64,000 nucleotides of DNA from positions 59,739,808-59,803,807 of the forward strand of contig OY776130.1 of assembly GCA_963675135.1 (NCBI GenBank), read 5' to 3'. The notes beneath the pieces were generated by a model. That model had not been told where the DNA came from and made no database searches. It worked only from the letters and a program-made list of their open reading frames with translations. A program made the position numbers and the translations under genes. Positions 43,634 to 53,072 of this stretch are shown here, one piece after another. The DNA is from Galeopsis tetrahit (taxonomy: Eukaryota > Streptophyta > Magnoliopsida > Lamiales > Lamiaceae). The first letter of the stretch is position 1. The number at the start of each line of letters is the position of its first letter.

Positions 43634-46600
43634 ATGTCTGCTTTCAACGTAAAGGTTGACAAATTCACCGGGAGAAATAGTTTTGGCCTATGGCAAATAA
43701 AGATGCGATCTCTGCTGAAGCAGCAGGGTTTGTGGGCGCCGCTATCAGGAAAACCTAAATTTGAGGATGTAACTGAAGAAGAGTGGAATACCCTAGAAGA
43801 AAAGGCCCACTCGACTATCATGCTATGTCTGTCTGACGATGTTATCATCGAGGTTGCGGATCAGGAAACTGCCGATGGTCTCTGGAAGAAGTTAGAGAGT
43901 CTCTACATGACGAAGTATCTAACCAACAAATTGCTTCTGAAGCAACGTCTGTTCCGTTTACGCATGCAGGAAGGTACATCTCTTCGGGATCATCTAGATA
44001 AATTAAATAAAATTTTACTAGATTTGCGTAATATTGATGTTAAAGTAGAAGATGAGGACGCTGCTTTAATTCTGTTAGTATCTTTGCCTGAATCGTATGA
44101 GAATTTTGTTGAATCGTTCATTACTGGGAAAGATACTCTGTCTCTGGAAGATGTTTGATCTGCTCTCCACAGCAGAGAAGACCGTCAACAGGCAACTGGC
44201 TCGGCCACAGAAAATCAGGCATCGGGGCTGTATGTTACGGGTAAGGGACAAAAGAAATCTGGGAAGAAAACTGGGAAGCCGAATCAGAAAGGTTCAAAAG
44301 GTCCTAAACCCGATGACATCTGCAATTACTGTAAAGAACCAGGGCACTGGAAGAATGATTGTCCTAAGAAGAAGAGGAAGCAGGAGAAGAAAGATGGTGT
44401 CGGCGGTTCTGCAGCTGTTGCAGAAACTAATACAAATTCTGAATATGATATGGCCTTGGTTGCAGCTGGACAGTCACATCGTAATGATGTGTGGGTTCTT
44501 GATTCTGGGGCATCATACCACATTTGTCCTAACAGGGAGTTCTTCTCGACCTATGAGCAGATAGATGGAGGAAATGTTACCATGGCTAACAGTGCTGCCT
44601 GCAAGGTGGTTGGGATTGGCTCAGTCAGGATACGGACACATGATGGGGTATTCTGCACCTTGGATGAAGTCAGGCATGTTCCACAGATGACGAAGAATCT
44701 GATATCTTTGAGTCTCCTTGACAATAAGGGTTTCAGTTTCAAAGGTGAAGGTGGAGTTATGTATGTTTGTCAAGGTTCAAAGGTGGTTCTGACAGGCTTG
44801 AAACGTGGTACCTTATATTATCTGCGAGGTTCCACAGTGACAGGTTCTGCTAATGTTGCATCATGTGAGGTTCAGACCATGGATATGACCAGGCTGTGGC
44901 ATATGAGGCTCGGTCATATGGGAGAAAGAGGAATGCAGATTTTGTCAAAGCGGGATCTTCTTTCTGGGCATAAAGTGCAGAGTGTTGAATTCTGCGAACA
45001 TTGTGTATTTGGGAAGCTTCATCGCAGCAAGTTCCCAAAGAAGGCAGTTCATCAGACCAAGGGGACTCTTGACTACATTCATATGGATTGTTGGGGTCCG
45101 TCACGTGTTGAGTCTATTGGAGGCCACATATATTTTGTGTCTATGATTGATGACTACTCAAGGATGACTTGGGTAATTATGATGAAACACAAAAGTGAAG
45201 CTTTCAAGAAATTCAAGCAGTGGAAGGCGTTGGTAGAAAATCAGACTGGGAAGAAGATCAAGAGATTGCGAACTGATAATGGCCTGGAGTTCTGTTCGTC
45301 TGAGTTCAATGAGTTCTGCAAGGATGCAGGGATTGCTCGACACCACACTATCCGACATACACCGCAGCAGAATGGTGTGGCAGAGCGCATGAATCAGACA
45401 TTGCTGGAGAGAGCGAGATGCATGCTCTCGAATGCTGGTTTGGCTAGAAAGTTCTGGGCAGAAGCAGTAAACACGGCGTGCTATCTGATCAACTGTGGTC
45501 CACACACTGGCATTGATTGCCAAACACCTTATGAGGTATGGTCTAATAAACTTGCAGATTATTCTTTGTTGAAGGTTTTTGGCTGTACTGTTTACTATCA
45601 TGTTAGTGAGGGTAAATTAGAACCAAGAGCTAAGAAGGGTATATTTGTTGGTTTCGGGGATGGAGTTAAGGGATATAGAATCTGGTCACCTTCAGAGAAT
45701 AGAGTTATATTCAGTAGGAATGTGATTTTTGATGAGAATTCTATGTTTAACCCCATTGTGAAGTCTGTTTGTACAGAAAATTGTAGTAATGTTAAACAGG
45801 TGGAGCTGCAAGTCACTCTCGATGAGAGTAAATCACAACTCCAAGGTGGAGAAGATCAACATACTACTGCTGAAAGTACAAGTTCTGATGTTCATCCAGA
45901 AGCTCGCCAGACAAGCATAGCTGTTGATAGAGCTAGGAGAACAGGCGTGAAGCCTCCTGTGCGGTACGGTTTTGAGGATATGGTGACTTATGCATTACAA
46001 GTCGCTGACGAGGTGGAAGAGGAAGAACCATCTGCAGGTGAACCATTCACCTACAGAGAGGCTGTTTCATGCAGTAAGTCGGCCCAATGGCTCGCTGCAA
46101 TGAGAGAGGAGATGGAATCACTTGCCAAGAATGAGACTTGGGAGCTAGTCAAACGACCTAAGGAGAGGAAGATTGTTACTTGCAAATGGATATTCAAGAG
46201 GAAGGAAGAAACCACACCTGGTGAGGGTGTGAGATACAAAGCTCGGCTAGTTGCAAGAGGGTTCACACAGAAGGAGGGGGTTGATTATAATGAGATATTC
46301 TCACCAGTGGTCAGACACACTTCCATCAGAGTGTTACTAGCAATGGTGGCACATCAGGATTTAGAACTTGAGCAACTAGATGTGAAGACAGCTTTTCTAC
46401 ATGGAAAGCTTGAAGATGATATCTACATGACTCAGCCAGAGGGGTTCCAGGTTCCGGGGAAGGAAGATTATGTTTGCAAGTTGATGAGGTCTCTATATGG
46501 GCTAAAGCAGTCTCCAAGGCAGTGGTATAAGAGGTTTGATAGTTACATGATCCAGTTGGGATACAACAGGAGTCCGTATGATTGTTGTGTGTATCACAAT

Positions 46601-47596
46601 AAAGCTGATGATGGTTCCATGATCTATCTCGTCCTGTATGTGGATGATATGCTCATAGCTGCGAAGTCCAAGTCTGATATTCAGAAGTTGAAGGATCTGC
46701 TCAGTGCTGAGTTCGATATGAAGGATTTGGGTGCTGCCAAGAAAATTTTGGGAATGGAGATATATAGGGAAAGAGAGAAGAAGAAGCTTTTCTTGTCACA
46801 GAAGAGTTACATTCAGAAGATCTTGTCGAGATTTGGCATGTCTACCGCCAAGCCTATTGATACTCCAAGTGCTACTAATATTCACTTATCCACTGATTAT
46901 GCACCAAAAACTGTAGCTGAGCAGGTGTACATGTCTCGAGTCCCATACTCTAATGCAGTAGGGAGTTTGATGTATGCTATGGTCTGCACTAGACCAGATC
47001 TTGCACATGCTGTTAGTGTTGTCAGCAGGTTCATGGGACAACCTGGAAAGGAGCATTGGCAAGCTGTGAAGATGATTTTTCATTATCTCAGAGGTACGTC
47101 TGATGTTGGTCTCATTTATGGAGGTGATGCTCACGTTTCTGTGACTGGTTATTCTGATTCTGACTATGCTGGAGATGTTGATAGTAGAAGATCTATGACT
47201 GGTTATGTTTTCACTCTTTGTGGTTCTGTTGTTAGTTGGAAGGCAACTCTGCAGGCTACAGTCACTTTGTCTACAACTGAAGCAGAGTATATGGCACTGA
47301 CAGAAGCTGCTAAAGAGGGAGTTTGGTTGAAAGGGCTTGTAGGTGATCTTGGTCTACATCATGATCAAGTTATTGTATTCTGTGACAGTCTGAGTGCAAT
47401 CTGTTTGACCAAGGATCAGGTCCATCATGAGAGGACCAAGCATATTGATGTGAGGTATCATTTTCTGAGGAATGAGCAGAGAATCAAGGTGATGAAAGTA
47501 GGTACTGCTGATAATCCTGCTGACATGTTCACCAAGCCGGTCCCACATAGCAAGTTTCGACATTGTTTGAACTTGCTAAATGTTACAAGCTGTTAG
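43634..47596 (+). pseudogene. Ty1/Copia gag-pol polyprotein with one in-frame stop
   Basis: One reading frame runs from ATG 43634 to TAG 47594-47596 (1321 codons including the stop), broken only by TGA at 44156-44158. Domains in order: UBN2-type Gag (43650-44150), CCHC zinc knuckle CNYCKEPGHWKNDC (about 44323), aspartic protease DSGAS (about 44503), GAG-pre-integrase with the HH-CC motif (about 44890-45010), integrase core with a D-D-E triad (TDNG, QQNGVAERMN), Copia reverse transcriptase with YVDDML (about 46640) and RNase H (SDSDYAGD, STTEAEYMAL). The order IN before RT defines Copia. The stop lies in Gag before the knuckle, so it is more probably a point mutation than a recoding site. The rest is undamaged, which implies a young copy. 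Confidence 0.93.
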
Positions 47597-47695
47597 TTGC
47601 ACAAGGAGGGCAAATCTGAGGCAGAAAGGAGGAGTCTGTTCATCTGGCATTGTAATGATGCATCTGCAAGGAAGATTCAAGTCAAGGTGGAGATT

Positions 47696-47968
47696 TGTTG
47701 ATATGCCTTGAATCACACACTTCGCTGAGTTAGTCGGGGGTCTCGCTGTTTAATCACACACTCTGCAAGGAAGATTCAAGTCAACGGTTCGGTGTTTTAT
47801 CTCAGTGCTATATATATGGTCTTTGAGATCTGTAATCTGTAACCCTAATTGATAATAAAATCCGTTCTCCTCTCTGCCCGTGGACGTAGCCAATTCATTG
47901 GTGAACCTAAATCACTTGTCTTCTTTACGTTTCTTGTTCATGCTCTATAATCCTATTCTGTCACAACA
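47696..47968 (+). repeat. second Copia LTR (273 bp), rearranged U3
   Basis: It begins TGTTGATATG after a purine tract (AGGTGGAGATT) and ends TCACAACA. The R-U5 part matches the first LTR except for a 3-base deletion (ACG missing after GGTGAACC) and a few changes. The U3 is about 55 bases longer and includes CAAGGAAGATTCAAGTCAA, which duplicates sequence just upstream of the purine tract. The right flank (GTATG) does not match the left flank of the 5' LTR. Confidence 0.85.
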
Positions 47969-48044
47969 GTATGCATAGTCATAGTAAGTTGTCAATGCAG
48001 ATGCATTTGTTCGATTTCTTTAGCAGTAACTAGTTATTTGTCAG

Positions 48045-49999
48045 GCAAACGCAGCTAAGCTTCCACCTATTGAGGAAGTTAGGATGCTTCTGCATCACTC
48101 CGCACGGGGTTTCCTCTCCACTTTCTCTCAGGCAAGTTAGGAATCCTGATAAAATCAATTTTTTCGACAATTCAGTTGAGAGATTCTAACCAACAAGAAT
48201 TCTGCTTATTGATAATAATTACTACTATAATATGGCTGTTATTTGGTTGAACATGTACCTGCAGGAGCACCAAGGATATCCATCAGGGTCCATGGTCGAC
48301 TTTGCTTGTGATGCTTATGGATCTCCAATAATAGCTGTTAGTAACTTAGCAGCTCATACAAAGGTCTCTCCCTTGTGAATAATCAACTCTAATTTTTGCA
48401 CACATGGAAACATTTGTCTAGGCTTCACATTTGTCTCTGATGAGCAAACTGATTGTGCAGAATCTTTTAGCTAATCCGAAATGCTCATTGCTTGTGGCTA
48501 AAGATCCCGATGATAGGACTGATCTAATTGTTACAGTGCAGGGAGATGCCCTCCCAGTAAGTATCACTTCTTTCACTATGCTTGCAACTTGCTCTCTTTT
48601 GAGGGTTATATGAAATATTTCCGATCCACTTAGGTCACCGAGACAGCATACATGACTACACACCCTGATGCATTTTGGGTAAATTTTGGTTCGATTCTCT
48701 GATGTTCCAACTTAGATCTATGTGACAGTAAAATTGTCCAAGTACTAAGATAACTTTTATGCAGGTGGACTTTGGTGACTTCCAATTGCTGCGAATTGAA
48801 CCTAAAGTTGTACGATATGTCTCGGGCGTTGCCACAGCTTTACTAGCATCTGGAGGTTTGTATTCCCTACCAAATTCTTACAAGTTATTGCGAAAAACCT
48901 AGTGTAACAGCCTAAAGACATAACTCTCTCCTTAATATGTTCCAATACTGCAAACTGTGGAAATTAGTGTTATGGCCTCTTCATTTCAGATGTTTGTTAA
49001 ATAAGAGGAAGGTTAATATCTATTTGCAACCTGTACTAGAACCCTTTTATCAACTTGGTATATCTGATTGCAACCAACTATACAAAATTGACCAATTGCA
49101 GCCTACACTCAATTTTTGTGGAATTTTCCGGCCACACATGTCTTGCACGCCTATGACCAAGGTTATATTTGTCTATTCAGATTAATTTTTATCTGTTCGA
49201 TTAATTTCAGAATTCACCAGTGAGGAGTTTAGAACAGCAAAAGTGGATCCTATATATCAATTTTCTAAGCCCATTACGGTATGATCATTTTTCTACATCA
49301 GTTATGCCCGTGTTTGATTTTTTTGTGTGTGGCTACTGCCCCTAAACTACGCTTTCCTCGGTTTTGCATCCAGTCTCACATGAATAAGGATCATGCAGAT
49401 GATACGAAGCTGATTGTGCAGCATTATACATCCATCCCGGTATTTTTCTTTAATTTAGTTTTTGAGTATTTCTTTACATCCATACATGGGCTTCGAGACT
49501 TTCTGTTGAGACTTATGTATGTAATTGGACTGCTCATTCAGTAGTTGTAAACAAGGAACAGAACGTAATTATGCTTACATGGCTCCTTGTCCATCAGCTT
49601 ATAGATGGATAGAAAACACATTATAATATGCATAACTGCATTTTATTGTAAGTTTAAGAAATGCTGATGTGTAATGCCATCGGTTGAAGTTCTCATCTTT
49701 GTATCATATATGAGGTGTGTATATATACTTATGTCTTGACAATGTAACCTTTTTCAGGTGGAATTTGCACGCATGTTGGATGTTGACAGTATTGGCTTCA
49801 ACGTGAAGGTTATATAGACTAGTCCACTATCATATGTTCCCATTCACATTTTTTTTAGCATATCTTTTATTTCCAGAAAGTTTGATGTAACTTGTAAGGT
49901 CCTTAGTCTACAGTTTTTTTTTCTTCTTTTTTTCTTATGGTGTTTGGCTTTCTAATAAGTGAATTTTGATTTTGCCATTTCATTCTAGGCTGGCTATCG
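48045..49999 (+). pseudogene. truncated pyridoxamine-5'-phosphate-oxidase-like (FMN-binding split barrel) gene fragment
   Basis: Eight complete internal exons keep an open frame: 48045-48131, 48265-48363, 48461-48556, 48634-48678, 48765-48855, 49211-49278, 49374-49439 and 49758-49808. A ninth begins at 49989 and is cut after about ten bases by LTR sequence. The translation (LPPIEEVRMLLHHSARGFLS, GYPSGSMVDFACDAYGSPI, ANPKCSLLVAKDPDDRTDL, EPKVVRYVSG, SHMNKDHADDTK) matches plant plastid PNPOx-like proteins with a C-terminal DUF2470-type part. The first exons (transit peptide) and the last exon are missing. The 48678 exon is shorter than I expect for the family. The first intron uses GC-AG (CAG/GCAAGT). 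Lying between LTR copies, it is a captured or broken gene. Confidence 0.85.
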
Positions 50000-50128
50000 C
50001 CCTAATTAGTAATAAAATCCGTTCTCCTCTCTGCCCGTGGACGTAGCCAATTCATTGGTGAACCACGTAAATCACTTGTCTTCTTTACGTTTCTTGTTCA
50101 TGCTCTATAATCCTATTCTGTCACAACA
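50000..50128 (+). repeat. third, 5'-truncated Copia LTR (129 bp)
   Basis: The sequence from CCCTAATTAGTAATAAAATC to TCACAACA is the same length as 43430-43558 of the 5' LTR and differs by a single base (TATTCTG for TATTATG). It retains the ACG that the second LTR lacks. The first 88 bases (U3) are absent, replaced by gene sequence. The following AATAA repeats the left flank of the 5' LTR. Confidence 0.9.
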
Positions 50129-50133
50129 AATAA

Positions 50134-51347
50134 GAAGATAGTCAAACTAAATACTAAGGTCATCCTAATATAAAACAATGACTATCAACAGAAATTGATA
50201 AATCTAATGAAGTTATAACAAAATAGGGATAGGAAATTGAAAATAAAGGTCGTCGCAAATATGGGTGGAACAAAATTTATAAGAAATTAAAAATTGGATT
50301 CTGCCAAAATTAATTAGTACTCCCGCCGTCCCACAACTGTTTGCACACTTGCCTTATTTGTCCGTCCCACAATTGTTTGCACATCCATAAAAGGAAACAT
50401 TTTCATAAACCTCACCCTCACAATATTCACATATTTACACAAAATGTCATTATTTTTACTCTCTTTCTAATCACCTTTTTACTTTATCCATATAACTTTA
50501 CAAAATTACCCCTCAACACTCCACTCATTACACTTTTTTCTTAAAAAGTGTGCCCATTTTGTGGTGCAAACACTTGTGGAACGGAGGGAGTAGATGAAAA
50601 TTGATAATTACCCAAATATGAACATCAATCAATACGTATTTTTCCAAAATGGGACCGGCCGTAGTTGAATCTTTCTATGAAAATTCAAATCTATTCGGTA
50701 CGTTAGTTCACTAATGGGACACAAATTTTAAGAAAAAAGTAGATAAAGTAAATAAAATAAGAATATTATAGGGTATTGTGGGACACATTATGAATAAAGT
50801 AATTACTTGAGAATAAGCAAATTGAGTAATTAAGTGATAGTTGAAGGGTGATAGTTTCGATCCATCAATTACACTCAGATAAGTTTTAAAAACCAGGGTT
50901 TGATCGAGTTTTAAGAGCCTATACCAATTTTATTTCGGAAACATATTAATTTAACATAAAGTTAAATTTATATAATATTACTTCAATCATTATAATATTT
51001 ATTAACAATAATATATATAAATACATTCAATCATTATATAATCAACTAATCATTATAATCTCACCCAAAATAAGTATAATAATTTAACATAAAATTTAAA
51101 AAACCTGTTTTCAAATCACTCAAAGCCAACATTACCTAATAAATTAATAAAATAGAATCCATTAATTCTAATCACCTTAAAATCAACATGATAAAAAAAA
51201 AGGCAGCTGATAAATGAAGAAAAGTGGATTAAACAAAACGTGTCATGAATTATAGTGAATCATCAATTGAAGTATAGCATATGCAGAATGAAATGAAACG
51301 AAAAATACATGGATATATCTGCAAAGAATTACTTGTACTCAAGCTAG
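50134..51347. other. intergenic DNA
   Basis: AT-rich sequence with one Stowaway-like MITE (50320-50590) and no coding signal. The last 100 bases are probably the 3' flank of the minus-strand gene at 51348. Confidence 0.55.
50320..50590. mobile_element. Stowaway-like MITE
   Basis: Left end CTCCCGCCGTCCCACAACTG and right end CACTTGTGGAACGGAGGGAG form inverted repeats. TA lies on both sides (50318-50319 and 50591-50592). Length 271 bp. Confidence 0.88.
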
Positions 51348-51731
51348 CTAGGGTGTTTTAGGGCCCTCCTGTTTATTAGTATAATCTTTAGGAGTAGAGA
51401 AGGCGGCGCCGGAGCTTGGTGGCGGCATGGAAAGATCTTGTTTGGCAGCTTTACGCTTCATCAACGGACGCCTTATTCCCAATTCCATATCCCTGCTCCT
51501 CAAATAAGTGCTCCCGAATCCTAACTTCTTCGGCGGGGCCCGCCCCCGGCACAATTCTGCCTTCTTCACCGACGGAGACAGAGAACCGTCTATTTCTGAC
51601 AGAGATTTTTTAAGTGTTTCGAAGTTTTCAAGTTTACTACTACCTGCAGGCTCCTCTTCCATCTTCGCTTTTCCCTTCCAATTCTTCTCTCCGCCGCCAT
51701 CCGAACCACCGCCCGCCGCCACAGATGACAT
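51348..51731 (-). CDS. small basic protein, paralogue-like to the 61.0 kb gene, function unknown
   Basis: A single open frame of 127 residues. It starts MSSVAAGGGSDGGGEK, similar to MSSDVAAGGSGDDDGEK of the gene at 61023-61370. The rest is hydrophilic: a Glu/Lys-rich segment (KMEEEPAGSS), a LENFETLKKSLSEIDGS stretch, a basic region (RRPLMKRKAAKQ) that could act in nuclear localisation, and a Pro/Ser-rich tail. The region upstream has normal promoter composition. I do not recognise the family. An intron cannot be excluded, but none is needed. Confidence 0.6.
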   Translation of the reverse strand: MSSVAAGGGSDGGGEKNWKGKAKMEEEPAGSSKLENFETLKKSLSEIDGSLSPSVKKAELCRGRAPPKKLGFGSTYLRSRDMELGIRRPLMKRKAAKQDLSMPPPSSGAAFSTPKDYTNKQEGPKTP

Positions 51732-52400
51732 TTTAGTTAGTAGTATCTAACGCTCTTTTCTGATCTTAATTCAACTGTCGCCCTCTAACTTAATTTAATT
51801 CCATTGGAAGTACTCCTATTTATATACTGCATGTAATTAACATCAAATTGGGGGATAAACTACCAACTGCCGTATCTTGAATTGTTTTAATATGAAATTT
51901 AATTCCAATCAAATAAAAATAATTCAATTGAGTGATATACGTATATACAATTAATTTTTTTTTTTAATTTGACCAAATTAATTAGAGCCCAATGTCAATT
52001 ATATATGTTCAATCAAGTATAACTATAAATTAATTCTTTTTAAATTTTTATATATAAAACTTGAGGAAAAGTCTTATATGCATCATACACACCCAAGTGA
52101 TATGGGTGCACTCACTTTTTTTATTTTATTTTTCTTTTTTATTTAACTTTTTTTTTTCTTTTTTTTTTAACCGTTTTTTTTCTGTTTTTTTTTTACCGCT
52201 TTTTTTTTTAATCCTGCTTTTTTCTGCTTTTTTTTTTTTTAACCGCTTCTTTTTTCTGCTTTTTTTTTAATGGTTTTTTTTCTTTGTTTGAGAAAATAGG
52301 TAAACAATTTTAGACCTTCAACTATGTTTGTCTTTACACTAGCCGTCGTCTTCAGTTTCGGTCATCTGCTCCCACTCTAGGTTCCTCTCCTGACCGTCCA
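51732..52400. other. intergenic DNA with T-rich low complexity
   Basis: AT-rich upstream region of the 51.3 kb gene. At 52110-52290 there is a poly-T tract broken by CTGC and AACCG motifs, a low-complexity stretch that creates an artificial Phe-rich frame. Confidence 0.6.
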
Positions 52401-52420
52401 ATTATTATTAGTGAAAAATG

Positions 52421-52965
52421 GTCACTATTATTAATGAAAAGTGGTAAATATTATTAGTGAAAAATGGTAAATATTATTAGTGAAAAGTGGTAATCTCTAA
52501 TACCAAAAAGTGGTAACTATTATTAGTGAAAAGTGGTAATCTCTAATATTGAAAAGTGGTATTATTAGTGAAAAGTGGTAAATATTATTAGTGAAAAGTG
52601 GTAACTATTATTATTGAAAAGTGGTAATTATTATTAGTGAAAAGTGGTAAATATTATTAGTTCAATACTGAAAAGTGGTAACTATTATTAGTGAAAAGTG
52701 GTAAATATTATTAGTGAAAAGTCGTAATCTCTAATACTGAAAAATGATAACTATTATTAGTGAAAATTGGTAAATATTATTATTGAAAAGTAGTAATTTT
52801 ATTACTGAAAAGTGGTAACTATTATTATTGAAAAGTGATAATTTTGTTATTGAAAAGTGGTAACTAGTGGTAATTTTATTACTAAAAAGTGGTAACTATT
52901 ATTATTATTGAAAAGTGATAACGAAAAGTGGTAACCATTATTATTAAAAAGTGTTAATTTTGTTA
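52421..52965. repeat. 23-bp minisatellite, over twenty imperfect copies
   Basis: The unit AGTGGTAACTATTATTAGTG plus AAA, with variants GGTAAATATT and GGTAATCTCT, is repeated for more than 500 bases. Repeat quality drops toward the right. It ends immediately before the SINE-like sequence. Confidence 0.92.
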
Positions 52966-52969
52966 CAGA

Positions 52970-53072
52970 AAAAAAGAAAAAAAAAAAATTTAGTTGACCA
53001 TGGGATTCGAACCCATGATCTCATATTTATAAAAGGAGTCATTAACCGCTTGGGACAGTAGTTATTAGATGT
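52970..53072 (-). mobile_element. tRNA-derived SINE-like unit with pol III A and B boxes
   Basis: On the minus strand, GTCCCAAGCGGTTAATGACT (about 53036-53057) resembles a tRNA A box. GGTTCGAATCCC (53002-53013) is a perfect B box, and the arms ATCATGGG / CCCATGGT around it form a T-arm-like stem. Box spacing is about 35-40 bases, and a long T-rich tail follows. The acceptor and anticodon stems do not fold, so it is not a functional tRNA; a SINE or tRNA-derived remnant fits. Confidence 0.5.

Noticed and set aside
44097..44564. 155-residue frame overlapping the Copia Gag region
   Set aside because: It is a different frame from the zinc knuckle and protease, which lie in the frame of the long polyprotein.
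48045..49999. A functional PNPOx-like gene
   Set aside because: Transit-peptide exons are absent upstream, where Copia DNA lies, and the last exon is replaced by LTR sequence after about ten bases.
52061..52270. Phe-rich open frame
   Set aside because: Poly-T low complexity only.
52991..53060. A tRNA gene on the minus strand
   Set aside because: The T-arm and A/B boxes are good, but acceptor and anticodon stems cannot be formed, so only a tRNA-derived element is called.
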